Assembly: GCA_964057225.1 (NCBI GenBank)
Contig: OZ059898.1
Span: 2,542,001-2,606,000, forward strand
Direction of reading: 5' to 3'
Origin: Auanema rhodensis
Lineage: Eukaryota; Nematoda; Chromadorea; Rhabditida; Rhabditidae
DNA: 64,000 nt
Positions 24,701-37,908 of the stretch are shown one piece after another (the first letter of the stretch is position 1; the number at the start of each line of letters is the position of its first letter). The notes below the pieces were generated by a model. That model did no database searches, was not told the origin of the DNA, and was given only the letters and a program-made list of their open reading frames with translations. A program made the translations under genes and the position numbers.

Positions 24701-26676
24701 AACATCTACTTTTAGCTAAATTATTTTGAAATTTTTCGAAAAAATTTTTGTCAAAATGTTTTTGGAAGCAATGTTGAGTGTACATGGAAACTCAACATAC
24801 ACTAATGCATCATTTTTCAAACGATCATAACTAATTTTTGTATCAAGTGTTTCTCAATGTAGTATAGTGCATTCGATGCGGATTTTTAAGCTGCGTCGAT
24901 CTGTGTTATCAGATTTGCGCTAGCTTAAAAATGCACCGAGATATCAACTGATATAAGTTCACACTTATATCCTCGATTTTCACCCTGAAGAATTAATTTT
25001 TTCGTTGAATAACATTGTCCATCGTCTTTTCCTTGAAAAATGGAATCTTAAAACATCTACTTTTTGCTAAATTATTTTGAAATTTTTCGAAAAAATTTTT
25101 GTCAAAATGTTTTTGGAAGCAATGTTGAGTGTACATGGAAACTCAACATACACTAATGCATCATTTTTCAAACGATCATAACTAATTTTTGTATCAAGTG
25201 TTTCTCAATGTAATATAGTGCATTCGATGCGGATTTTTAAGATGCGTCGATCTGTGTTGTCAGATTTGCGCTAGCTTAAAAATGCACCGAGATATCAACT
25301 GATATAAGTTCACACTTATATCCTCGATTTTCACCCTGAAGAAATAATTTTTTCGTTGAATAACATTGTCCATCGTCTTTGCGTTGAAAAATGGAATCTA
25401 AAAACATCTACTTTTTGCTAAATTATTTTGAAATTTTTCGAAAAAATTTTTGTCAAAATGTTTTTGGAAGCAATGTTGAGTGTACATGGAAACTCAACAT
25501 ACACTAATGCATCATTTTTCAAACGATCATAACTAATTTTTGTATTAAGCGTTTCTCAATGTAGTATAGTGCATTCGATGCGGATTTTTAAGCTGCGTCG
25601 ATCTGTGTTATCAGATTTGCGCTAGCTTAAAAATGCACCGAGATATCAACTGATATAAGTTCACACTTATATCCTCGATTTTCACCCTGAAGAAATAATT
25701 TTTTCCTTGAATAACATTGTCCATCGTCTTTGCCTTGAAAAAAGGAATCTAAAAACATCTACTTTTTGCTAAATTATTTTGAAATTTTTCGAAAAAATTT
25801 TTGTCAAAATGTTTTTGGAAGCAATGTTGAGTGTACATGGAAACTCAACATACACTAATGCATCATTTTTCAAACGATCATAACTAATTTTTGTATTAAG
25901 CGTTTCTCAATGTAGTATAGTGCATTCGATGCGGATTTTTAAGCTGCGTCGATCTGTGTTATCAGATTTGCGCTAGCTTAAAAATGCACCGAGATATCAA
26001 CTGATATAAGTTCACACTTATATCCTCGATTTTCACCCTGAAGAATTAATTTTTTTGTTGAATAACATTGTCTATCGTCTTTGCCTTAAAAAATGGAATC
26101 TAAAAACATCTACTTTTAGCTAAATTATTTTGAAATTTTTCGAAAAAATTTTTGTCAAAATGTTTTTGGAAGCAATGTTGAGTGTACATGGAAACTCAAC
26201 ATACACTAATGCATCATTTTTCAAACGATCATAACTAATTTTTGTATTAAGCGTTTCTCAATGTAGTATAGTGCATTCGATGCGGATTTTTAAGCTGCGT
26301 CGATCTGTGTTATCAGATTTGCGCTAGCTTAAAAATGCACCGAGATATCAACTGATATAAGTTCACACTTATATCCTCGATTTTCACCCTGAAGAATTAA
26401 TTTTTTTGTTGAATAACATTGTCTATCGTCTTTGCCTTAAAAAATGGAATCTAAAAACATCTACTTTTAGCTAAATTATTTTGAAATTTTTCGAAAAAAT
26501 TTTTGTCAAAATGTTTTTGGAAGCAATGTTGAGTGTACATGGAAACTCAACATACACTAATGCATCATTTTTCAAACGATCATAACTAATTTTTGTATCA
26601 AGTGTTTCTCAATGTAGTATAGTGCATTCGATGCGGATTTTTAAGCTGCGTCGATCTGTGTTATCAGATTTGCGCT
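15796..26676. repeat. A/B-rich region with irregular order (31 units)
   Basis: Type A and B units dominate but the alternation is broken. B units stand in pairs at 21763/22114, 24220/24571 and 25975/26326, and A units in pairs at 16849/17200 and 22816/23167. Units with TCTTAAAAC intervene at 17902, 19657 and 24922. Local markers show short-range spread: AAAAAACTTTTG in units 20359, 21061 and 23518, and ATTGAGCG in 16849 and 18604. Units 24571-25623 correspond to 26326-27378 (5-unit offset). No other feature was found. Confidence 0.8.
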
Positions 26677-28080
26677 AGCTTAAAAATGCACCGAGATATC
26701 AACTGATATAAGTTCACACTTATATCCTCGATTTTCACCCTGAAGAATTAATTTTTTCGTTGAATAACATTGTCCATCGTCTTTTCCTTGAAAAATGGAA
26801 TCTTAAAACATCTACTTTTTGCTAAATTATTTTGAAATTTTTCGAAAAAATTTTTGTCAAAATGTTTTTGGAAGCAATGTTGAGTGTACATGGAAACTCA
26901 ACATACACTAATGCATCATTTTTCAAACGATCATAACTAATTTTTGTATCAAGTGTTTCTCAATGTAATATAGTGCATTCGATGCGGATTTTTAAGATGC
27001 GTCGATCTGTGTTGTCAGATTTGCGCTAGCTTAAAAATGCACCGAGATATCAACTGATATAAGTTCACACTTATATCCTCGATTTTCACCCTGAAGAAAT
27101 AATTTTTTCGTTGAATAACATTGTCCATCGTCTTTGCGTTGAAAAATGGAATCTAAAAACATCTACTTTTTGCTAAATTATTTTGAAATTTTTCGAAAAA
27201 ATTTTTGTCAAAATGTTTTTGGAAGCAATGTTGAGTGTACATGGAAACTCAACATACACTAATGCATCATTTTTCAAACGATCATAACTAATTTTTGTAT
27301 CAAGTGTTTCTCAATGTAGTATAGTGCATTCGATGCGGATTTTTAAGCTGCGTCGATCTGTGTTATCAGATTTGCGCTAGCTTAAAAATGCACCGAGATA
27401 TCAACTGATATAAGTTCACACTTATATCCTCGATTTTCACCCTGAAAAATTAATTTTTTCGTTGAATAACATTGTCCATCGTCTTTGCGTTGAAAAATGG
27501 AATCTAAAAACATCTACTTTTTGCTAAATTATTTTGAAATTTTTCGAAAAAATTTTTGTCAAAATGTTTTTGGAAGCAATGTTGAGTGTACATGGAAACT
27601 CAACATACACTAATGCATCATTTTTCAAACGATCATAACTAATTTTTGTATCAAGCGTTTCTCAATGTAGTATAGTGCATTCGATCCGGATTTTTAAGAT
27701 GCGTCGATCTGTGTTGTCAGATTTGCGCTAGCTTAAAAATGCACCGAGATATCAACTGATATAAGTTCACACTTATATCCTCGATTTTCACCCTGAAGAA
27801 ATAATTTTTTCGTTGAATAACATTGTCCATCGTCTTTGCGTTGAAAAATGGAATCTAAAAACATCTACTTTTTGCTAAATTATTTTGAAATTTTTCGAAA
27901 AAATTTTTGTCAAAATGTTTTTGGAAGCAATGTTGAGTGTACATGGAAACTCAACATACACTAATGCATCATTTTTCAAACGATCATAACTAATTTTTGT
28001 ATCAAGTGTTTCTCAATGTAATATAGTGCATTCGATGCGGATTTTTAAGATGCGTCGATCTGTGTTGTCAGATTTGCGCT
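26326..28080. repeat. 5-unit block, left copy
   Basis: Units 75-79 match units 81-85 at an offset of six units (2106 bp). The order of types is B with TCAAGTG, then CTTTTCC with TCTTAAAAC, then GAAATAA with GCGTTG, then GAAAAATTAA with GATCCGG, then GAAATAA with GCGTTG. Unit 28081 separates the copies. Confidence 0.75.
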
Positions 28081-28431
28081 AGCTTAAAAATGCACCGAGA
28101 TATCAACTGATATAAGTTCACACTTATATCCTCGATTTTCACCCTGAAGAAATAATTTTTTCGTTGAATAACATTGTCCATCGTCTTTGCGTTGAAAAAT
28201 GGAATCTAAAAACATCTACTTTTTGCTAAATTATTTTGAAATTTTTCGAAAAAATTTTTGTCAAAATGTTTTTGGAAGCAATGTTGAGTGTACATGGAAA
28301 CTCAACATACACTAATGCATCATTTTTCAAACGATCATAACTAATTTTTGTATTAAGCGTTTCTCAATGTAGTATAGTGCATTCGATGCGGATTTTTAAG
28401 CTGCGTCGATCTGTGTTATCAGATTTGCGCT

Positions 28432-30186
28432 AGCTTAAAAATGCACCGAGATATCAACTGATATAAGTTCACACTTATATCCTCGATTTTCACCCTGAAG
28501 AATTAATTTTTTTGTTGAATAACATTGTCTATCGTCTTTGCCTCAAAAAATGGAATCTAAAAACATCTACTTTTAGCTAAATTATTTTGAAATTTTTCGA
28601 AAAAATTTTTGTCAAAATGTTTTTGGAAGCAATGTTGAGTGTACATGGAAACTCAACATACACTAATGCATCATTTTTCAAACGATCATAACTAATTTTT
28701 GTATCAAGTGTTTCTCAATGTAGTATAGTGCATTCGATGCGGATTTTTAAGCTGCGTCGATCTGTGTTATCAGATTTGCGCTAGCTTAAAAATGCACCGA
28801 GATATCAACTGATATAAGTTCACACTTATATCCTCGATTTTCACCCTGAAGAATTAATTTTTTCGTTGAATAACATTGTCCATCTTCTTTTCCTTGAAAA
28901 ATGGAATCTTAAAACATCTACTTTTTGCTAAATTATTTTGAAATTTTTCGAAAAAATTTTTGTCAAAATGTTTTTGGAAGCAATGTTGAGTGTACATGGA
29001 AACTCAACATACACTAATGCATCATTTTTCAAACGATCATAACTAATTTTTGTATCAAGTGTTTCTCAATGTAATATAGTGCATTCGATGCGGATTTTTA
29101 AGATGCGTCGATCTGTGTTGTCAGATTTGCGCTAGCTTAAAAATGCACCGAGATATCAACTGATATAAGTTCACACTTATATCCTCGATTTTCACCCTGA
29201 AGAAATAATTTTTTCGTTGAATAACATTGTCCATCGTCTTTGCGTTGAAAAATGGAATCTAAAAACATCTACTTTTTGCTAAATTATTTTGAAATTTTTC
29301 GAAAAAATTTTTGTCAAAATGTTTTTGGAAGCAATGTTGAGTGTACATGGAAACTCAACATACACTAATGCATCATTTTTCAAACGATCATAACTAATTT
29401 TTGTATCAAGTGTTTCTCAATGTAGTATAGTGCATTCGATGCGGATTTTTAAGCTGCGTCGATCTGTGTTATCAGATTTGCGCTAGCTTAAAAATGCACC
29501 GAGATATCAACTGATATAAGTTCACACTTATATCCTCGATTTTCACCCTGAAAAATTAATTTTTTCGTTGAATAACATTGTCCATCGTCTTTGCGTTGAA
29601 AAATGGAATCTAAAAACATCTACTTTTTGCTAAATTATTTTGAAATTTTTCGAAAAAATTTTTGTCAAAATGTTTTTGGAAGCAATGTTGAGTGTACATG
29701 GAAACTCAACATACACTAATGCATCATTTTTCAAACGATCATAACTAATTTTTGTATCAAGCGTTTCTCAATGTAGTATAGTGCATTCGATCCGGATTTT
29801 TAAGATGCGTCGATCTGTGTTGTCAGATTTGCGCTAGCTTAAAAATGCACCGAGATATCAACTGATATAAGTTCACACTTATATCCTCGATTTTCACCCT
29901 GAAGAAATAATTTTTTCGTTGAATAACATTGTCCATCGTCTTTGCGTTGAAAAATGGAATCTAAAAACATCTACTTTTTGCTAAATTATTTTGAAATTTT
30001 TCGAAAAAATTTTTGTCAAAATGTTTTTGGAAGCAATGTTGAGTGTACATGGAAACTCAACATACACTAATGCATCATTTTTCAAACGATCATAACTAAT
30101 TTTTGTATCAAGTGTTTCTCAATGTAATATAGTGCATTCGATGCGGATTTTTAAGCTGCGTCGATCTGTGTTATCAGATTTGCGCT
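28432..30186. repeat. 5-unit block, right copy
   Basis: Units 81-85 repeat the type order of 26326-28080. Small differences exist: CCTCAAAAAATGG in unit 28432, CATCTTC in unit 28783, and a different end of the last unit (AAGCTGCG with TTATCAG instead of AAGATGCG with TTGTCAG). The last two units then repeat once more at 30187-30888, giving a 702-bp dimer. Confidence 0.75.
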
Positions 30187-30888
30187 AGCTTAAAAATGCA
30201 CCGAGATATCAACTGATATAAGTTCACACTTATATCCTCGATTTTCACCCTGAAAAATTAATTTTTTCGTTGAATAACATTGTCCATCGTCTTTGCGTTG
30301 AAAAATGGAATCTAAAAACATCTACTTTTTGCTAAATTATTTTGAAATTTTTCGAAAAAATTTTTGTCAAAATGTTTTTGGAAGCAATGTTGAGTGTACA
30401 TGGAAACTCAACATACACTAATGCATCATTTTTCAAACGATCATAACTAATTTTTGTATCAAGCGTTTCTCAATGTAGTATAGTGCATTCGATCCGGATT
30501 TTTAAGATGCGTCGATCTGTGTTGTCAGATTTGCGCTAGCTTAAAAATGCACCGAGATATCAACTGATATAAGTTCACACTTATATCCTCGATTTTCACC
30601 CTGAAGAAATAATTTTTTCGTTGAATAACATTGTCCATCGTCTTTGCGTTGAAAAATGGAATCTAAAAACATCTACTTTTTGCTAAATTATTTTGAAATT
30701 TTTCGAAAAAATTTTTGTCAAAATGTTTTTGGAAGCAATGTTGAGTGTACATGGAAACTCAACATACACTAATGCATCATTTTTCAAACGATCATAACTA
30801 ATTTTTGTATCAAGTGTTTCTCAATGTAATATAGTGCATTCGATGCGGATTTTTAAGCTGCGTCGATCTGTGTTATCAGATTTGCGCT

Positions 30889-32643
30889 AGCTTAAAAATG
30901 CACCGAGATATCAACTGATATAAGTTCACACTTATATCCTCGATTTTCACCCTGAAGAATTAATTTTTTCGTTGAATAACATTGTCCATCGTCTTTGCCT
31001 TGAAAAATGGAATCTAAAAACATCTACTTTTTGCTAAATTATTTTGAAATTTTTCGAAACAATTTTTGTCAAAATGTTTTTGGAAGCAATGTTGAGTGTA
31101 CATGGAAACTCAACATACACTAATGCATCATTTTTCAAACGATCATAACTAATTTTTGTATCAAGTGTTTCTCAATGTAATATAGTGCATACGATGCGGA
31201 TTTTTAAGCTGCGTCGATCTGTGTTATCAGATTTGCGCTAGCTTAAAAATGCACCGAGATATCAACTGATATAAGTTCACACTTATATCCTCGATTTTCA
31301 CCCTGAAAAATTAATTTTTTCGTTGAATAACATTGTCCATCGTCTTTGCGTTGAAAAATGGAATCTAAAAACATCTACTTTTTGCTAAATTATTTTGAAA
31401 TTTTTCGAAAAAATTTTTGTCAAAATGTTTTTGGAAGCAATGTTGAGTGTACATGGAAACTCAACATACACTAATGCATCATTTTTCAAACGATCATAAC
31501 TAATTTTTGTATCAAGCGTTTCTCAATGTAGTATAGTGCATTCAATCCGGATTTTTAAGATGCGTCGATCTGTGTTATCAGATTTGCGCTAGCTTAAAAA
31601 TGCACCGAGATATCAACTGATATAAGTTCACACTTATATCCTCGATTTTCAAACTGAAGAAATAATTTTTTCGTTGAATAACATTGTCAATCGTCTTTGC
31701 CTTGAAAAAAGGAATCTAAAAACATCTACTTTTTGCTAAATTATTTTGAAATTTTTCGAAAAAATTTTTGTCAAAATGTTTTTGGAAGCAATGTTGAGTG
31801 TACATGGAAACTCAACATACACTAATGCATCATTTTTCAAACGATCATAACTAATTTTTGTATTAAGCGTTTCTCAATGTAGTATAGTGCATTCGATGCG
31901 GATTTTCAAGCTGCGTCGATCTGTGTTATCAGATTTGCGCTAGCTTAAAAATGCACCGAGATATCAACTGATATAAGTTCACACTTATATCCTCGATTTT
32001 CACCCTGAAGAATTAATTTTTTCGTTGAATAACATTGTCCATCGTCTTTGCCTTGAAAAAAGGAATCTAAAAACATCTACTTTTTGCTAAATTATTTTGA
32101 AATTTTTCGAAAAAATTTTTGTCAAAATGTTTTTGGAAGCAATGTTGAGTGTACATGGAAACTCAACATACACTAATGCATCATTTTTCAAACGATCAGA
32201 ACTAATTTTTGTATTAAGCGTTTCTCAATGTAGTATAGTGCATTCGATGCGGATTTTCAAGCTGCGTCGATCTGTGTTATCAGATTTGCGCTAGCTTAAA
32301 AATGCACCGAGATATCAACTGATATAAGTTCACACTTATATCCTCGATTTTCACCCTGAAGAATTAATTTTTTCGTTGAATAACATTGTCTATCGTCTTT
32401 GCCTTGAGAAATGGAATCTAAAAACATCTACTTTTTGCTAAATTATTTTGAAATTTTTCGAAAAAATTTTTGTCAAAATGTTTTTGGAAGCAATGTTGAG
32501 TGTACATGGAAACTCAACATACACTAATGCATCATTTTTCAAACGATCATAACTAATTTTTGTATCAAGCGTTTTTCAATGTAGTATAGTGCATTCGATG
32601 CGGATTTTTAAGCTGCGTCGATCTGTGTTATCAGATTTGCGCT
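30889..32643. repeat. Transition between left and right subfamilies (5 units)
   Basis: The first CGAAACAATTTTT unit of the window is at 30889; this marker becomes common to the right. Unit 31240 still has the left-type GAAAAATTAA start. Units 31591 and 31942 share GATTTTCAAG, and unit 31591 has a private TTCAAACTGAAG. Unit 32293 has GAGAAATGG and is nearly the same as unit 37558. Beyond this point the left-half markers CTTTTAGCT, AGCTTG and the TTTTTTTG form of type B were no longer seen. Confidence 0.65.
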
Positions 32644-35100
32644 AGCTTAAAAATGCACCGAGATATCAACTGATATAAGTTCACACTTATATCCTCGATT
32701 TTCACCCTGAAGAAATAATTTTTTCCTTGAATAACATTGTCCATCGTCTTCGCCTTGAAAAAAGGAATCTAAAAACATCTACTTTTTGCTAAATTATTTT
32801 GAAATTTTTCGAAAAAATTTTTGTCAAAATGTTTTTGGAAGCAATGTTGAGTGTACATGGAAACTCAACATACACTAATGCATCATTTTTCAAACGTTCA
32901 TAACTAGTTTTTGTATTAAGCGTTTCTCAATGTAGTATAGTGCATTCGATGCGGATTTTTAAGCTGCGTCGATCTCTGTTATCAGATTTGCGCTAGCTTA
33001 AAAATGCACCGAGATATCAACTGATATAAGTTCACACTTATATCCTCGATTTTCACCCTGAAGAATTAATTTTTTCGTTGAATAACATTGTCTATCGTCT
33101 TTGCCTTGAAGAATGGAATCTAAAAACATCTACTTTTTGCTAAATTATTTTGAAATTTTTCGAAAAAATTTTTGTCAAAATGTTTTTGGAAGCAATGTTG
33201 AGTGTACATGGAAACTCAACATACACTAATGCATCATTTTTCAAACGATCATAACTAATTTTTGTATTAAGCGTTTCTTAATGTAGTATAGTGCATTCGA
33301 TGCGGATTTTTAAGCTGCGTCGATCTGTGTTATCAGATTTGCGCTAGCTTAAAAATGCACCGAGATATCAACTGATATAAGTTCACACTTATATCCTCGA
33401 TTTTCACCCTGAAGAAATAATTTTTTCGTTGAATAACATTGTCCATCGTCTTTGCCTTGAAAAAAGGAATCTAAAAACATCTACTTTTTGCTAAATTATT
33501 TTGAAATTTTTCGAAAAAATTTTTGTCAAAATGTTTTTGGAAGCAATGTTGAGTGTACATGGAAACTCAACATACACTAATGCATCATTTTTCTAACGAT
33601 CATAACTAATTTTTGTATTAAGCTTCTCTCAATGTAGTATAGTGCATTCGATGCGGATTTTTAAGCTGCGTCGATCTGTGTTATCAGATTTGCGCTAGCT
33701 TAAAAATGCACCGAGATATCAACTGATATAAGTTCACACTTATATCCTCGATTTTCACCCTGAAGAATTAATTTTTTCGTTGAATAACATTGTCCAACGT
33801 CTTTGCCTTGAAAAATGGAATCTTAAAACATCTACTTTTTGCTAAATTATTTTGAAATTTTTCGAAAAAATTTTTGTCAAAATGTTTTTGGAAGCAATGT
33901 TGAGTGTACATGGAAACTCAACATACACTAATGCATCATTTTTCAAACGATCATAACTAATTTTTGTATCAAGTTTTTCTCAATGTAATATAGTGCATTC
34001 GATGCGGATTTTTAAGCTGCGTCGATCTGTGTTATCAGATTTGCGCTAGCTTAAAAATGCACCGAGATATCAACTGATATAAGTTCACACTTATATCCTC
34101 GATTTTCACCCTGAAGAATTAATTTTTTCGTTGAATAACATTGTCCATCGTCTTTGCTTTGAAAAATGGAATCTAAAAACATCTACTTTTTGCTAAATTA
34201 TTTTGAAATTTTTCGAAACAATTTTTGTCAAAATGTTTTTGGAAGCAATGTTGAGTGTACATGGAAACTCAACATACACTAATGCATCATTTTTCAAACG
34301 ATCATAACTAATTTTTGTATCAAGCGTTTCTTAATGTAGTATAGTGCATTCGATCCGGATTTTTAAGCTGCGTCGATCTGTGTTATCAGATTTGCGCTAG
34401 CTTAAAAATGCACCGAGATATCAACTGATATAAGTTCACACTTATATCCTCGATTTTCACCCTGAAGAATTAATTTTTTCGTTGAATAACATTGTCTATC
34501 GTCTTTGCCTTGAGAAATGGAATCTAAAAACATCTACTTTTCGCTAAATTATTTTGAAATTTTTCGAAAAAATTTTTGTCAAAATGTTTTTGGAAGCAAT
34601 GTTGAGTGTACATGGAAACTCAACATACACTAATGCATCATTTTTCAAACGATCATAACTAATTTTTGTATCAAGCGTTTTTCAATGTAGTATAGTGCAT
34701 TCGATGCGGATTTTTAAGCTGCGTCGATCTGTGTTATCAGATTTGCGCTAGCTTAAAAATGCACCAAGATATCAACTGATATAAGTTCACACTTATATCC
34801 TCGATTTTCACCCTGAAGAAATAATTTTTTCCTTGAATAACATTGTCCATCGTCTTCGCCTTGAAAAAAGGAATCTAAAAACATCTACTTTTTGCTAAAT
34901 TATTTTGAAATTTTTCGAAAAAATTTTTGTCAAAATGTTTTTGGAAGCAATGTTGAGTGTACATGGAAACTCAACATACACTAATGCATCATTTTTCAAA
35001 CGATCATAACTAATTTTTGTATCAAGCGTTTCTTAATGTAGTATAGTGCATTCGATCCGGATTTTTAAGCTGCGTCGATCTGTGTTATCAGATTTGCGCT
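32644..35100. repeat. 7-unit higher-order repeat, copy 1 (2457 bp)
   Basis: Seven distinct units in order: CTTCGCC with ACGTTCATAACTAG and CTCTG (32644); GAAGAATGG with TTCTTAATG (32995); TTCTAACG with AAGCTTCTC (33346); GTCCAACG with AAGTTTTTC (33697); GCTTTG with CGAAACAA and GATCCGG (34048); GAGAAATGG with CTTTTCGCT (34399); CTTCGCC with TTCTTAATG and GATCCGG (34750). The last unit combines the 5' part of the first type with the 3' part of the fifth. It has a private CACCAAG at the start. Confidence 0.85.
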
Positions 35101-37557
35101 AGCTTAAAAATGCACCGAGATATCAACTGATATAAGTTCACACTTATATCCTCGATTTTCACCCTGAAGAAATAATTTTTTCCTTGAATAACATTGTCCA
35201 TCGTCTTCGCCTTGAAAAAAGGAATCTAAAAACATCTACTTTTTGCTAAATTATTTTGAAATTTTTCGAAAAAATTTTTGTCAAAATGTTTTTGGAAGCA
35301 ATGTTGAGTGTACATGGAAACTCAACATACACTAATGCATCATTTTTCAAACGTTCATAACTAGTTTTTGTATTAAGCGTTTCTCAATGTAGTATAGTGC
35401 ATTCGATGCGGATTTTTAAGCTGCGTCGATCTCTGTTATCAGATTTGCGCTAGCTTAAAAATGCACCGAGATATCAACTGATATAAGTTCACACTTATAT
35501 CCTCGATTTTCACCCTGAAGAATTAATTTTTTCGTTGAATAACATTGTCTATCGTCTTTGCCTTGAAGAATGGAATCTAAAAACATCTACTTTTTGCTAA
35601 ATTATTTTGAAATTTTTCGAAAAAATTTTTGTCAAAATGTTTTTGGAAGCAATGTTGAGTGTACATGGAAACTCAAAATACACTAATGCATCATTTTTCA
35701 AACGATCATAACTAATTTTTGTATTAAGCGTTTCTTAATGTAGTATAGTGCATTCGATGCGGATTTTTAAGCTGCGTCGATCTGTGTTATCAGATTTGCG
35801 CTAGCTTAAAAATGCACCGAGATATCAACTGATATAAGTTCACACTTATATCCTCGATTTTCACCCTGAAGAAATAATTTTTTCGTTGAATAACATTGTC
35901 CATCGTCTTTGCCTTGAAAAAAGGAATCTAAAAACATCTACTTTTTGCTAAATTATTTTGAAATTTTTCGAAAAAATTTTTGTCAAAATGTTTTTGGAAG
36001 CAATGTTGAGTGTACATGGAAACTCAACATACACTAATGCATCATTTTTCTAACGATCATAACTAATTTTTGTATTAAGCTTCTCTCAATGTAGTATAGT
36101 GCATTCGATGAGGATTTTTAAGCTGCGTCGATCTGTGTTATCAGATTTGCGCTAGCTTAAAAATGCACCGAGATATCAACTGATATAAGTTCACACTTAT
36201 ATCCTCGATTTTCACCCTGAAGAATTAATTTTTTCGTTGAATAACATTGTCCAACGTCTTTGCCTTGAAAAATGGAATCTTAAAACATCTACTTTTTGCT
36301 AAATTATTTTGAAATTTTTCGAAAAAATTTTTGTCAAAATGTTTTTGGAAGCAATGTTGAGTGTACATGGAAACTCAACATACACTAATGCATCATTTTT
36401 CAAACGATCATAACTAATTTTTGTATCAAGTTTTTCTCAATGTAATATAGTGCATTCGATGCGGATTTTTAAGCTGCGTCGATCTGTGTTATCAGATTTG
36501 CGCTAGCTTAAAAATGCACCGAGATATCAACTGATATAAGTTCACACCTATATCCTCGATTTTCACCCTGAAGAATTAATTTTTTCGTTGAATAACATTG
36601 TCCATCGTCTTTGCTTTGAAAAATGGAATCTAAAAACATCTACTTTTTGCTAAATTATTTTGAAATTTTTCGAAACAATTTTTGTCAAAATGTTTTTGGA
36701 AGCAATGTTGAGTGTACATGGAAACTCAACATACACTAATGCATCATTTTTCAAACGATCATAACTAATTTTTGTATCAAGCGTTTCTTAATGTAGTATA
36801 GTGCATTCGATCCGGATTTTTAAGCTGCGTCGATCTGTGTTATCAGATTTGCGCTAGCTTAAAAATGCACCGAGATATCAACTGATATAAGTTCACACTT
36901 ATATCCTCGATTTTCACCCTGAAGAATTAATTTTTTCGTTGAATAACATTGTCTATCGTCTTTGCCTTGAGAAATGGAATCTAAAAACATCTACTTTTCG
37001 CTAAATTATTTTGAAATTTTTCGAAAAAATTTTTGTCAAAATGTTTTTGGAAGCAATGTTGAGTGTACATGGAAACTCAACATACACTAATGCATCATTT
37101 TTCAAACGATCATAACTAATTTTTGTATCAAGCGTTTTTCAATGTAGTATAGTGCATTCGATGCGGATTTTTAAGCTGCGTCGATCTGTGTTATCAGATT
37201 TGCGCTAGCTTAAAAATGCACCGAGATATCAACTGATATAAGTTCACACTTATATCCTCGATTTTCACCCTGAAGAAATAATTTTTTCCTTGAATAACAT
37301 TGTCCATCGTCTTCGCCTTGAAAAAAGGAATCTAAAAACATCTACTTTTTGCTAAATTATTTTGAAATTTTTCGAAAAAATTTTTGTCAAAATGTTTTTG
37401 GAAGCAATGTTGAGTGTACATGGAAACTCAACATACACTAATGCATCATTTTTCAAACGATCATAACTAATTTTTGTATCAAGCGTTTCTTAATGTAGTA
37501 TAGTGCATTCGATCCGGATTTTTAAGCTGCGTCGATCTGTGTTATCAGATTTGCGCT
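35101..37557. repeat. 7-unit higher-order repeat, copy 2 (2457 bp)
   Basis: This directly follows copy 1 and repeats all seven types in order. Private changes are few: ACTCAAAATAC at 35677, GATGAGG in unit 35803 and ACACCTAT in unit 36505. The low number suggests a recent tandem duplication. Confidence 0.85.
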
Positions 37558-37908
37558 AGCTTAAAAATGCACCGAGATATCAACTGATATAAGTTCACAC
37601 TTATATCCTCGATTTTCACCCTGAAGAATTAATTTTTTCGTTGAATAACATTGTCTATCGTCTTTGCCTTGAGAAATGGAATCTAAAAACATCTACTTTT
37701 TGCTAAATTATTTTGAAATTTTTCGAAAAAATTTTTGTCAAAATGTTTTTGGAAGCAATGTTGAGTGTACATGGAAACTCAACATACACTAATGCATCAT
37801 TTTTCAAACGATCATAACTAATTTTTGTATCAAGCGTTTTTCAATGTAGTATAGTGCATTCGATGCGGATTTTTAAGCTGCGTCGATCTGTGTTATCAGA
37901 TTTGCGCT

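Noticed and set aside
32097-32294. Plus-strand 65-codon open frame
   Set aside because: It lies inside unit 31942 and the start of the next unit and depends on private changes (CGATCAGAAC and GATTTTCAAG) that remove stop codons. It is satellite sequence, not a gene.
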